Of a DNA stretch of 64,000 nucleotides, positions 42,723-51,510 are shown in pieces (position 1 is the first letter of the stretch; each line of letters opens with the position of its first letter). Location of the stretch: contig NZ_JABCNG010000002.1 of NCBI RefSeq assembly GCF_012932495.1, positions 496,001-560,000 of the forward strand, written 5' to 3'. The notes under the pieces were generated by a model. That model was not told the origin of the DNA and made no database searches. It worked only from the letters and a program-made list of their open reading frames with translations. Position numbers and translations under genes: made by a program. The DNA comes from Novosphingobium sp. SG919 (GTDB lineage Bacteria; Pseudomonadota; Alphaproteobacteria; Sphingomonadales; Sphingomonadaceae).

Positions 42723-45341
42723 ATGCTGAAATGTTCCACCCGTTCCAGCCTGTTTGCCATGGCCGCGGCCCTGGGCGCGGCCGCGCCGGGCCTGGCCCAG
42801 GCCCAGGACGCCGCGCCGCCGGCCGATGGCGCGCCGGCGCCGCAGCAGGGCGGCATCCAGGAAATCGTCGTTACGGCGCAAAAGCGCGCGCAAAACGTGC
42901 AGAACGTGCCGATCGCCATTTCCGCGTTCACCGCCGCGTCGCTCAAGGAACGGGCGGTGACCAGCGTTTCGTCGCTTTCGGCGCTGGCGCCCAACGTCAA
43001 CCTGGATGGCGGGACGCCGTTTTCCGGCTCTTCGGCCGTGCTTTCGGCTACGATCCGCGGCATCGGATCGGATGACTTTGCCTTCAACATCGATCCCGGC
43101 GTGGGGATCTACCTGGACGGCGTCTATCTGGCGCGCACGGTGGGGGCGAACCAAGACCTGCCCGACGTGGAGCGCGTCGAAGTGCTCAAGGGCCCGCAGG
43201 GCACGCTGTTTGGCCGCAACACCATTGGCGGGGCGATTTCGATCGTCACCCACGAGCCGGGCACGGAATTCAAGGGCTCGATCGACGCCACAACCGGCAG
43301 CTACAACCTGGTCAAGGTGCGGGGCACGATCGACGTGCCGCTCGCCCAGTCGCTGTTTTCTTCGGTCACGTTCGCTGTCACCAACCGGGAAGGGTTCCTC
43401 AAGCGCATTCCCTATCCCGACCAGCGCGCCAGCAATTCCGACACTTTCTATAATTTCAACCAGGCCGACTATGCCAGCTCCAGCCGTGAAGGGGGCGACA
43501 ACACCGCCTCGCTGCGTGGCAAGCTGAAGTGGGACAACGGCGGCGCGATCACCGCCACGCTGACCGGCGACTGGACTCGCCAGGACACGTCCTCGCAGGC
43601 GACCAAGCTGCTGGGCACGGTGAACCTGCCTGGCCCCTTTGCCGGGACGGACAATCTGCCTGGTACCGCGCTGTCGGCCTCGGGCACCACGGGCTTCCTG
43701 TTCTCGGGCCTCTACAACTTCTGCATCGGCGCCAATGCGCAGCAGATCGCCGCGCGCAATGCCCAGGCGCTGTGCGGGGCGCGGGGCACGCAATATGGCC
43801 GCCGGCTGTCGCCATTGGCAGGCGTGAACGTCGATAGCGATCCCACCAACGATCGCCTGCCTTGGGATTCCCGCTTTGTCTTGTCCGATCCCGATACCAG
43901 CTATGCCACCGGGCCCAGCTTCAACAAGCTGACCACCTGGGGCCTGGGCGCCACGGTGCAGGCGCAAGTGAACGACGACCTCACGATCAAGTCCATCACC
44001 GCCTATCGCGATACGCGCTGGCGCGCCGGCGTGGACGCGGACGGTTCACCGCTGTCGTTCCTGGAGCTGTCGTTCCAGCAGAACCAGTGGCAGTTCAGCC
44101 AGGAAGTGCAGATCCTGGGCAAGGCACTGGACAAGAAGCTGAACTACGTGCTGGGCGGGTACTATTTCAAGGAGCAGGGCACGCTGCACGATTACGTCAC
44201 GTTTGACGAAGGCCTGGTGCAGGTGGATGGGCCCAACCGCTTCAAGACCGAAAACTATGCCTTCTTCGGCCAGGTGGACTATCGCCCGATCGAGATCCTG
44301 GGGATTACCGTGGGTGGGCGCTACACCCATGAAACCAAGCAGTTCGAAGGCGGGCAGCAGGAATTGAACGGCTTCAACTACAAGCTGTTCGGGTGCAGCG
44401 ATGCCAATGGCAATGTCACGCCGGGCGCGCCGTTCCCGCTTGGCCCGGTCAGCTGTCAGACCGGCATTTCCTATCCCAACCCCGCCAATCCGGTGCAGGT
44501 CTATACGCCGGGGGTGAACCGCAAGACGTTTGACAACTTCTCGCCCAAGGTGGGGGTGCAGCTATATCCGGCCAACCGGATCATGGTCTATGGTTCGTGG
44601 TCCAAGGGGTACAAGACCGGCGGCTGGACCACGCGATTGACCAACCCGCAGGGCAACGTTGCCCCCGGCTTTGGCCCGGAAAAGGCCACGACGTGGGAAC
44701 TGGGCGTGAAATCCACCCTGCTCGATCGCAAGCTGCAGTTGAACCTGGCGGCGTTCACCACCGATTACCAGGGCGTGCAGCTCAACATCCAGATCGGCAC
44801 CTCGCCCACGATCGCCAATGCCGGGCGCGCGCGGATCAAGGGCGTGGAAGCCGAGATGGTGCTGGCGCCGGTCACCGGCCTGACCATCAATGGCTCGGTC
44901 GGCTATATCGATGCCCATTATACCCAGATCGATGCCGCCGCGCTCGTCAACGCCAGCCCGATCCCCGGCATCCAGGCCGGCATCTTCCTGGGCGCGCCGC
45001 TGCCCAAGACGGCCAATTGGAAGATCAACGTTTCGCCGCGCTACCAGCTCGACCTGGCCAATGGCGGCAATGTCGTGGCCCTGGCAGACTGGACACACAC
45101 CACCCCGGTGTGGAACGACATCGCGCGTACCCTCCTGCTGCGCCGCCCCACCAACGACATGGTCAACGCCAGCCTTACCTACAACACGCCGGGCGATCGC
45201 TGGTCGCTGACGGTGGGAGGCACCAACCTGACCGACACGCGCTATCTGGTGACCGGCGGCCCCAATCTTTCGGCCGGGGCAATCTTTGGCAGCTATAACC
45301 GCCCGCGCGAATGGTATCTGCGCGCCGGCTTCAAGTTCTGA
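42723..45341 (+). CDS. TonB-dependent receptor
   Basis: This 872-aa outer-membrane receptor has a signal peptide ending near AQAQ, a TonB box GIQEIVVTAQKR at about 44-55, and a plug with NVPIAISAFTAASL and RVEVLKGPQGTLFGRNTIGG. The barrel ends in GFKF with the terminal Phe. This plug type (iron.complex.outermembrane.recepter-like) is common in sphingomonads for siderophore, vitamin and aromatic or terpenoid ligands. GGGAG precedes the ATG. A strong terminator follows, so it is transcribed separately from the alcohol dehydrogenase gene. Its ligand may be the purine-like substrate of the upstream deaminase, but this is speculative. Confidence 0.92.
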   Translation: MLKCSTRSSLFAMAAALGAAAPGLAQAQDAAPPADGAPAPQQGGIQEIVVTAQKRAQNVQNVPIAISAFTAASLKERAVTSVSSLSALAPNVNLDGGTPFSGSSAVLSATIRGIGSDDFAFNIDPGVGIYLDGVYLARTVGANQDLPDVERVEVLKGPQGTLFGRNTIGGAISIVTHEPGTEFKGSIDATTGSYNLVKVRGTIDVPLAQSLFSSVTFAVTNREGFLKRIPYPDQRASNSDTFYNFNQADYASSSREGGDNTASLRGKLKWDNGGAITATLTGDWTRQDTSSQATKLLGTVNLPGPFAGTDNLPGTALSASGTTGFLFSGLYNFCIGANAQQIAARNAQALCGARGTQYGRRLSPLAGVNVDSDPTNDRLPWDSRFVLSDPDTSYATGPSFNKLTTWGLGATVQAQVNDDLTIKSITAYRDTRWRAGVDADGSPLSFLELSFQQNQWQFSQEVQILGKALDKKLNYVLGGYYFKEQGTLHDYVTFDEGLVQVDGPNRFKTENYAFFGQVDYRPIEILGITVGGRYTHETKQFEGGQQELNGFNYKLFGCSDANGNVTPGAPFPLGPVSCQTGISYPNPANPVQVYTPGVNRKTFDNFSPKVGVQLYPANRIMVYGSWSKGYKTGGWTTRLTNPQGNVAPGFGPEKATTWELGVKSTLLDRKLQLNLAAFTTDYQGVQLNIQIGTSPTIANAGRARIKGVEAEMVLAPVTGLTINGSVGYIDAHYTQIDAAALVNASPIPGIQAGIFLGAPLPKTANWKINVSPRYQLDLANGGNVVALADWTHTTPVWNDIARTLLLRRPTNDMVNASLTYNTPGDRWSLTVGGTNLTDTRYLVTGGPNLSAGAIFGSYNRPREWYLRAGFKF

Positions 45342-45367
45342 TCACCCAAGCACCCATCCACCCACTG

Positions 45368-45413
45368 GCGCCGGGCCGAACCCTCCACCATCCCCCGGCT
45401 CGGCGCTTCCTTT
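45368..45413 (+). terminator. Rho-independent-type terminator after the TonB receptor
   Basis: An 11-bp stem (GCGCCGGGCCG at 45368-45378 with CGGCTCGGCGC at 45396-45406, one G-U pair) encloses a 17-nt loop and is followed by TTCCTTT. It ends 28 nt before the alcohol dehydrogenase ATG. Confidence 0.7.
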
Positions 45414-45441
45414 GTGTTCGTTCCAGTCAAGGATACTTGCC

Positions 45442-46551
45442 ATGCCCACGCCCGCCCAAGCCGCCGTGTTCCGCCAGCCGGGTGCGCCGCCGGTGATCGA
45501 GCCGGTCGTGCTCGACGATCCGCGCGAGGGCGAACTGGTGGTGCGGCTGGTTGGCGTGGGCGTGTGCCATACCGACATGGTGCTGCGCGACGGGCACCTG
45601 CCCACGCCCTTTCCCGTGGTGCTGGGCCACGAAGGCGCGGGCGTGGTGGAGCGCGTGGGTGCTGGCGTTACCACGCTGGCACCGGGCGACCATGTCGTGC
45701 TCAGCTTCGATTCCTGCGGGCATTGCCCGTCGTGCGACGATCACGCCCCGGCCTATTGCCACGACTGGTTCGCCTATAACTTTGGCGGCAGCCGCACCGA
45801 TGGCACCACCGCGTTGTCTGCGTCCGATGGCACGGCGATCCACAGCCACGTGTTCGGCCAATCCTCGTTCGCCACCCATGCCCTGGTCCATGCGCGCAAT
45901 GCGGTGAAAGTGGATGCCGATCTGCCGCTCGAACTGCTCGGGCCCTTGGGTTGCGGCATCCAGACCGGGGCGGGCGCCGTGCTCAACGAACTGCGCCCGC
46001 GCCCGGGCGCCAGCGTGGCGGTGATCGGCACCGGCGCGGTGGGGCTTTCCGCCATCATGGCCTGCGGCATTGCCGGGGCCGGCGTGGTGGCGGCGGTGGA
46101 CATCAATCCCGCGCGCATTGCCCTGGCGCAGGAACTGGGCGCCACGCATGGCTTTGACGCGCGCAGCGGCAGCCTGGCCGACCATGCCCGGGCCGCGGGC
46201 CTGGCCCAGGGTTTCGACTGCGTGATCGACACGACCGGTCGTCCCGACGTGGTCAACGCCGCCCTGCCGGCGTTGGCCCCGCGCGGGCAGATGGCGCTGG
46301 TGGGCGCCTATGGCCCCGGCGACATTGCCGCCGATGCCACGTTCCTGATGAGCGGGGGCCGCGTGATCCGCGGCGTGGTGGAAGGCGGTGCCGATCCGCA
46401 GGCCTTCATCCCCGAACTGCTGGCCCACTATCGCGCCGGGCGCTTTCCGTTCGATCGCCTGGTGCGCTTTTTCGCGTTCGAAGACATCGCGGATGCCATT
46501 GCGCAGGGAGAGGCGGGCCACGTGGTCAAGCCGATCTTGCGCATTGGCTGA
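45442..46551 (+). CDS. Zinc-dependent alcohol dehydrogenase (MDR, aryl-alcohol type)
   Basis: This 369-aa medium-chain dehydrogenase has catalytic zinc ligands in GVCHTDM, GHEGAGVVE and LGCGIQTGAGA, and the structural zinc set CGHCPSCDDHAPAYC. The Rossmann motif is GTGAVGL, with the Asp of AAVDIN that favours NAD. The pattern is that of benzyl/aryl-alcohol and class-III-like enzymes. AAGGAT precedes the ATG at 45442; an in-frame start at 45286 lies inside the receptor gene. With the aldehyde dehydrogenase 41 nt downstream it oxidises an alcohol to the acid in two steps. The substrate alcohol is unknown. Confidence 0.9.
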   Translation: MPTPAQAAVFRQPGAPPVIEPVVLDDPREGELVVRLVGVGVCHTDMVLRDGHLPTPFPVVLGHEGAGVVERVGAGVTTLAPGDHVVLSFDSCGHCPSCDDHAPAYCHDWFAYNFGGSRTDGTTALSASDGTAIHSHVFGQSSFATHALVHARNAVKVDADLPLELLGPLGCGIQTGAGAVLNELRPRPGASVAVIGTGAVGLSAIMACGIAGAGVVAAVDINPARIALAQELGATHGFDARSGSLADHARAAGLAQGFDCVIDTTGRPDVVNAALPALAPRGQMALVGAYGPGDIAADATFLMSGGRVIRGVVEGGADPQAFIPELLAHYRAGRFPFDRLVRFFAFEDIADAIAQGEAGHVVKPILRIG

Positions 46552-46592
46552 CGCCTTCCCACAATGGCCCCATAGGCAAAGGAATTTTTGAC

Positions 46593-48008
46593 ATGGACAA
46601 GCAATTCAGCCTGTTGATCGACGGTCAATTGGTGCCGGGCGCGGCCACGTTCGACGTGATCAACCCCGCCACCGAAGCCGTGCTGACCCAGGCTCCGCGC
46701 GCCGACCAGGCCCAGCTGGAGGCGGCCGTGGCCGCCGCCAAGCGGGCGTTCCCCGCCTGGGCCGCGCGCAGCCAGGACGATCGCGCCGCGTTGATCGACC
46801 AGTTGGCCGACGCGGTGATGGCGCGGATCGAGGAGTTTGCCCAGTTGCTCACCGCCGAGCAGGGCAAGCCGCTCGACCAGGCGCGCAACGAAATCTACGG
46901 CACGGTTTTCGTGCTCAAGGCCTTTGCCGGCATGCGCATCACCGACAAGGTCCTGCGCGAAGAGGGCGGCAATACCGTGATCGAGCATCGCACCCCGCTG
47001 GGCGTGTGCGCGGCGATCACGCCGTGGAATTTCCCGGTGGTGCTGCTGGCCAACAAGCTGGGCCCGTGCCTTCTGGCGGGCAACACCATGGTGGCCAAGC
47101 CCGCGCCGACTACGCCGCTCACCACCCTGCTGCTGGGCGAAGTGATCGCGTCGATCCTGCCGGCTGGGGTCGTCAACATCATCGCCGACGTCAACGATCT
47201 GGGCGCGGCGCTTTCCACCCACCCCGATGTGGCCAAGGTGGCGTTCACCGGATCGACCGTCACCGGCAAGAAAGTCATGGCTTCGGCCTCGGGCAGCGTG
47301 AAGCGCGTGACGCTGGAACTGGGAGGCAACGACGCGGCCATCGTGCTGGACGACATGCCGGCCAAGCTGGCCGCCGAAAAGGTCTATCAGGGCGCGATGG
47401 TCAACGCAGGCCAGGTCTGCGTGGCGATCAAGCGCGCCTATGTCCACGAAACCGTCTATGACGAATTCGTGGAAGAAATCGCCCGCCTGGCCAAGGAAGC
47501 CGTGGTGGACGAAGGCACCCGCCAGGGTGTGACGATCGGCCCGGTGCAGAACAAGATGCAGTTCGAAAAGGTATCTGCCCTGCTGGCCGACGCGCGGGAG
47601 CGCGGGACGGTGCTGGCCGGCGGCGCGCCGCTCGATCGGCCGGGTTACTTCATCGCGCCGACCATCGTGGCAGACCTGGACGACGATGCGCCGCTGGTGC
47701 GCGAGGAACAGTTCGGCCCGGTGCTGCCCGTGCTCAAGTTTTCCGACGTGGACGACGTGATCGCGCGCGCCAACGACAGCGACTATGGGCTGGGCGGCAC
47801 GGTCTGGGGCAAGGACGTGGCCCGCGCGATGGATGTGGCGCGGCGGATCGACACCGGGACGGTGTGGGTCAACCAGCACCTGGCGATCGACCCGACGATA
47901 CCGTTCCGCGGGGTCAAGCAATCCGGCCTGGGCGGCGAACTGGGTGAGGCGGGCCTGCTGGAATATACCCAGGCGCACATCATCAACGCCGTCAGCTTGC
48001 CGGCTTGA
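46593..48008 (+). CDS. NAD(P)-dependent aldehyde dehydrogenase
   Basis: This 471-aa aldehyde dehydrogenase has the oxyanion Asn in TPWNFPV at about 145-151, the Glu of LELGGND at about 246-252 and the catalytic Cys in NAGQVCVA at about 280. The length is normal for the family. It is encoded directly after the zinc alcohol dehydrogenase and completes the conversion alcohol to aldehyde to acid. The hairpins beyond its stop may end the transcript. Confidence 0.93.
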   Translation: MDKQFSLLIDGQLVPGAATFDVINPATEAVLTQAPRADQAQLEAAVAAAKRAFPAWAARSQDDRAALIDQLADAVMARIEEFAQLLTAEQGKPLDQARNEIYGTVFVLKAFAGMRITDKVLREEGGNTVIEHRTPLGVCAAITPWNFPVVLLANKLGPCLLAGNTMVAKPAPTTPLTTLLLGEVIASILPAGVVNIIADVNDLGAALSTHPDVAKVAFTGSTVTGKKVMASASGSVKRVTLELGGNDAAIVLDDMPAKLAAEKVYQGAMVNAGQVCVAIKRAYVHETVYDEFVEEIARLAKEAVVDEGTRQGVTIGPVQNKMQFEKVSALLADARERGTVLAGGAPLDRPGYFIAPTIVADLDDDAPLVREEQFGPVLPVLKFSDVDDVIARANDSDYGLGGTVWGKDVARAMDVARRIDTGTVWVNQHLAIDPTIPFRGVKQSGLGGELGEAGLLEYTQAHIINAVSLPA

Positions 48009-48016
48009 AACACGGA

Positions 48017-48069
48017 CAGGGGCGGCGCTGGCGGCCTGGCCGGCGACGCCCCTGCCCAGCGCGGCAGGG
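48017..48069 (+). other. Two overlapping, mutually exclusive hairpins after the aldehyde dehydrogenase gene
   Basis: Hairpin 1 (48017-48054) pairs CAGGGGCG with CGCCCCTG and CGCTGGC with GCCGGCG, around a 6-nt loop. Hairpin 2 (48050-48069) pairs CCCTGCC with GGCAGGG. They share 48050-48054, so only one can form. No U-run follows either one. They may stabilise or end the upstream mRNA; they are 210 nt from the next gene. Confidence 0.45.
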
Positions 48070-48279
48070 CCTTATGAATTTGTAACAAGTTGTATGGCCC
48101 GCCGCCGCCACCGCCGCATCGGATCGTCCGGCGGGTTTGATTAATATACTGATCAATATAGAAAAAATGTTCGTGTTCCACCGCGGCTTGGGTGGATCAT
48201 TTCAGTTCGTCAGCAAACGTTTCGCGTTCGTATCGCGGCGAAATTGGGGTGATACAACTGCGGGCTAGACGCTCCGGCC

Positions 48280-49683
48280 ATGAACTCGCCGGTGTTGCCC
48301 CCAGACTCCGTCCTGCCTTTGTCCGAGCCGGCGCGTCCCTCGCGGTGGGAACGGCTGATGAACCGTCCGGTGCCGCTGTGGGCGCTGGGACTGGTGGTGG
48401 CGCTCGGCGCGCTGGCATTGCTCGGCTTCGGCTTCGTTCTGCTGGCCCCGCGCAAGCATGGCGCCCTGGGCACGCTGGCGGTGCAGGTGGCGAGCATTCC
48501 CGATACCGTGGGGCGCGCGGTGGGCGAACTGCTGCCCTATCGACCGTCGATCGGCCAGCCTTATGAACCGCTGCCCGGTGGGTTGTGGCGCCGGCCGGGA
48601 TTCGTCGACCCAGGTTATATCCTGGTCACCGTGTTCGACACCGCGCAAGGGCGCTGGGTGGTGCAGTTGCTGCGCCTGCGCGATGGGCAGGTGGTGCGCC
48701 GCTATGCGCCCGACATCGCCGCGATCCATGCGCAATCGACATTCCACTCTGCCCTGGTGGACCTGGCGCGCGACAAGACCAACCGCCGTTTCATGCCGAT
48801 GCACCCGCTGCTGATGCCCGATGGCGGGCTGATCGTGCACGATACCTCGCCACTCACGCGCATCGATGCCTGCGGGCGGCCGGAATGGATGATCGACGGG
48901 ATTTTCCATCATTCGCTGGAGCGGGCGAGCGATGGCACTTTGTGGGCTGCCTATCGCCTCCCACGCACCGCGCGCCCGGGCCTTGGCCCGCAGTTTGCCG
49001 ACGAAGGCCTCATGCACCTGACGGCACAGGGTAAAGTTCTGGCGCGTATCTCGGTGATCGACCTGCTCGACGCCAACAACCTGGGATATTTGTGGCGCGC
49101 GCGGCCCTATTCCGACGATCCGATCCATCTCAACGATATCCAGCCCGTGCCCGGCGATGGCCCTTATTGGCGCAACGGCGATCTGCTGGTCAGTCTGCGC
49201 AATCTCTCGCTGCTGTTGCTCTATCGCCCGTCGACCGGGCAGGTGGTGTGGAGCCGTGGCCTGCCCTGGCGGTTCCAGCACGATGTCAGCGTGCTCGATG
49301 ATCACCGCATCTCGGTGTTCGACAACCACTGGCGCTTTGCCTGGGACCAGCCCGAGCAGGCCGAGCCCGACGGCACCAACCGCATGCTGGTCTACGACTT
49401 TGCCACGGGCGCGGTGAGCGCGCCGCTGGCTCCCGCGTTCCGCGATCTGAACATCCACACCCGTGCCCAGGGCCGCGCCACGCCGCTGCCGGGGGGCGAT
49501 ACCATGGTGGAGGAAACCGAACTGGGCCGCGTCATGCGCCTCGCCGCCGATGGCAGCGTGCGCTGGAGCTATATCAGCGCGGACGCCGGCCGGAACCGGT
49601 TCGAGCTGCGCTGGACCCGTTACATCGATCCCCTTGCCGACAAGATCGGCATCCAAGCCGCGGAGAATGCCCGATGCGAATGA
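48280..49683 (+). CDS. Membrane-anchored arylsulfotransferase-like protein
   Basis: This 467-aa protein has one N-terminal membrane anchor at about 34-56 (VPLWALGLVVALGALALLGF) and a beta-propeller domain of the arylsulfotransferase type facing the periplasm. Candidate active-site residues are H211 (FHHSLERASDG), H283 (HLNDIQPVPGDG), R307 (VSLRNLS) and H334 (QHDVSVL), in the order known for PAPS-independent enzymes that pass sulfate from a phenolic sulfate through a sulfo-His. The gene overlaps the next small gene. Upstream, 48070-48279 holds no gene; an AT-rich imperfect palindrome around TGATCA lies near 48145-48160. Confidence 0.8.
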   Translation: MNSPVLPPDSVLPLSEPARPSRWERLMNRPVPLWALGLVVALGALALLGFGFVLLAPRKHGALGTLAVQVASIPDTVGRAVGELLPYRPSIGQPYEPLPGGLWRRPGFVDPGYILVTVFDTAQGRWVVQLLRLRDGQVVRRYAPDIAAIHAQSTFHSALVDLARDKTNRRFMPMHPLLMPDGGLIVHDTSPLTRIDACGRPEWMIDGIFHHSLERASDGTLWAAYRLPRTARPGLGPQFADEGLMHLTAQGKVLARISVIDLLDANNLGYLWRARPYSDDPIHLNDIQPVPGDGPYWRNGDLLVSLRNLSLLLLYRPSTGQVVWSRGLPWRFQHDVSVLDDHRISVFDNHWRFAWDQPEQAEPDGTNRMLVYDFATGAVSAPLAPAFRDLNIHTRAQGRATPLPGGDTMVEETELGRVMRLAADGSVRWSYISADAGRNRFELRWTRYIDPLADKIGIQAAENARCE

Positions 49684-49928
49684 CCGTCTTTGCACCCTTG
49701 ATGTGCCTTTTGGCCGGGGCCGCCCCAGCCGCGCTGTTGCTGGCAGCCACGGCCGTCCCGGCGCAGGCCTACGTTGGCCCCGGCCTGGGCCTGGGCGCGG
49801 CATCCACTGCGCTGGGCGTGGTGGGGGCCATCCTCCTCGGGTTGATGGCTTTCGTGTGGTATCCGGTCAAGCGCCTGCTGCGCATGGTGCGCCGGGCCGG
49901 ACGCAGCAGCGCGGGACGCAAGCCATGA
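49674..49928 (+). CDS. Small exported membrane protein with AYVGPG motif
   Basis: This 84-aa protein has an N-terminal signal ending near AQA, followed immediately by YVGPGLGLGAASTALG, a second membrane segment and a basic tail (KRLLRMVRRAGRSS). Small proteins with this GPG.GLG-TM-WYP.KRLLR layout are seen beside arylsulfotransferase or phosphodiesterase-like genes; their role is unknown. GGAG lies 8 nt before the ATG at 49674, and it overlaps both neighbours (ATGA at 49925), so it is produced together with them, perhaps as a small subunit of a membrane sulfotransfer complex. Confidence 0.75.
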   Translation: MRMTVFAPLMCLLAGAAPAALLLAATAVPAQAYVGPGLGLGAASTALGVVGAILLGLMAFVWYPVKRLLRMVRRAGRSSAGRKP

Positions 49929-50350
49929 TGGCGGCGGCCACGCTGCTGCTGGCCCTGGCCTTGCTGGCCACGGTCATGCTCGCCCGGCGCTGGGGGGTGC
50001 TGGGGCGTTTTGCCGCATTGGGGGCGATCGGGCGTCGATCGGTGCGGATCATGGCGCGGCGCGGGGCGTCGGACTGTTCGAAGGAGCGCGCCGCACGCCT
50101 GCTGGCCATGCGGCTGATGGGGCGCTCGCTGGCGGCCGGCGCAGGGCTCGCGCTGGCGGCGGCGCCGCTGGCCGCGGCGCTGGCGCTGGGCCCCTGGCTC
50201 GGCCTGCCGACCCTCAATGCCCTGTTCGACCCGCTGGCCCGCGCGGCCATTCTTTGCCTTGGAATCAGCCTTGCCCTCATCCGATTTGTCCTTGGCCGCA
50301 TCGGCCGTGCCCACGGCGGCAGCCGGCGCGGACGCCTATCGCCCGCTTGA
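49925..50350 (+). CDS. Hypothetical membrane protein of the sulfotransferase cluster
   Basis: This 141-aa protein is unrecognised. It has a hydrophobic N-terminal segment (MMAAATLLLALALLATVML), a basic amphipathic middle (RRSVRIMARRGASDCSKERA) and two further hydrophobic stretches (SLAAGAGLALAAAPLAAALA; AAILCLGISLALIRFVLG). The ATG overlaps the stop of the preceding gene and the frame overlaps the following sulfotransferase gene, both signs of coupling. It probably stays in the inner membrane. It is kept as a gene because of its tight coupling and because the downstream frame has no better upstream start. Confidence 0.55.
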   Translation: MMAAATLLLALALLATVMLARRWGVLGRFAALGAIGRRSVRIMARRGASDCSKERAARLLAMRLMGRSLAAGAGLALAAAPLAAALALGPWLGLPTLNALFDPLARAAILCLGISLALIRFVLGRIGRAHGGSRRGRLSPA

Positions 50351-51395
50351 TCGGCTGCTGCACCGGATTGCCTTGGGCAGCCGCGCCGCGCTGGAATTGA
50401 GCTTCGACCTGGAACGCGCCCGGTTCGGCCGCGCTGCCGGGGCGCTGGCGCTGCGCCCGCCGGTGTTCGTCACCGCGCTGGCGCGGGCCGGCACCACCGT
50501 GCTGATGCAGCGGCTCGAAGCAGCCGATCGCTTTGCCAGCCTGCATTATGCCGACATGCCCTTTCCCTTGGCGCCCAACACCTGGGCCGGGCTGGTGGCG
50601 CGGCGGCGCCGGGGCGTGGTACGCACCCTGCGCGGCCATGGCGACGGACTGGAGCACGATCTCGACAGTGCCGAGGCGATCGAGGAAGTGTTCTGGCGCA
50701 TGCAGTGCGGGCCCGATTACCTCACCGCCGACGGCTTGGCCGCGCACCAACCCGATGCCCAGGCCATGGCTGCGTTCGGCCAGTTCATGGCGCTGGTATG
50801 CCTGGCGCGCGCGCGCCACGGGCAGGGCGGGCGCTATCTGTCCAAGAACAACGCCAATGTCCTGCGCTTGCCCAGTCTTGCCGGCATTCCCGGCGCCGTG
50901 CTGGTCCACCCGTTCCGCGCGCCGCTCGAACAGGCCGCCAGCCTGCTGGCGCAGCATCGCCGCGCCTGCGCGCTGGCGCAGGCCGATGCGTTTCGCGGGC
51001 ATTACATGCGCTGGCTGGGCCATCATGAATTCGGGGCGCACCAGCAACCGTTCCTCCTGCCGGGCCAAGCGCCGCCGCAGGGCGATCCCGACAGTCTGGT
51101 CTATTGGCTGCGCACATGGTGCGGGGTCTACCGCCACCTGCTCGACCAGCCGGCGAGCGTGGCGGCGCGGCAATGCTTCGTCGATTACGATCGCCTGGCG
51201 CGGGGCGAGGATGCGGTTCGCGCTGCGCTGGCACGGCAACTGGCCTTGCCGAACGGCCTGCCCGCCACCGATCTGCGCCCGCCAAAGCCCCATGCCCTGG
51301 CCCAGCAGGCGGTGCCGCCGGCAGACCTGAGCGCGGCCAACGCGCTTCATCAGCGCCTGCAACAACGCGCCCAGGCAACGGTGCCAACGGCTTAG
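50217..51395 (+). CDS. Sulfotransferase-family protein (PAPS-binding type)
   Basis: The product, 392 aa at most, is of the bacterial sulfotransferase family. The 5'-phosphosulfate loop is visible as VTALARAGTTVLMQRL at about 85-100, and a 3'-phosphate-binding segment as VLVHPFRAPLEQAASLL at about 226-242. It would transfer sulfate from PAPS to a hydroxyl or amine group. The N-terminus is uncertain: ATG 50217 has no ribosome-binding site and overlaps the previous gene by 134 nt, TTG 50271 has a weak GGA, and GTG 50307 is also possible. The conserved domain begins near YRPLDRLLHRIAL. The acceptor is unknown; coexistence with an arylsulfotransferase-like protein is notable. Confidence 0.8.
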   Translation: MPCSTRWPARPFFALESALPSSDLSLAASAVPTAAAGADAYRPLDRLLHRIALGSRAALELSFDLERARFGRAAGALALRPPVFVTALARAGTTVLMQRLEAADRFASLHYADMPFPLAPNTWAGLVARRRRGVVRTLRGHGDGLEHDLDSAEAIEEVFWRMQCGPDYLTADGLAAHQPDAQAMAAFGQFMALVCLARARHGQGGRYLSKNNANVLRLPSLAGIPGAVLVHPFRAPLEQAASLLAQHRRACALAQADAFRGHYMRWLGHHEFGAHQQPFLLPGQAPPQGDPDSLVYWLRTWCGVYRHLLDQPASVAARQCFVDYDRLARGEDAVRAALARQLALPNGLPATDLRPPKPHALAQQAVPPADLSAANALHQRLQQRAQATVPTA

Positions 51396-51510
51396 TCCCT
51401 GGTCGGGCACCATTGCCGGGGCCAATGCGTTGTGCTTGCCGTGCGCGGCGCATACCGGCTTGCCTGCTGTGGCCCATTGCCCGCGCCTGCGTTCTATGGG
51501 AGCAGGGGGC

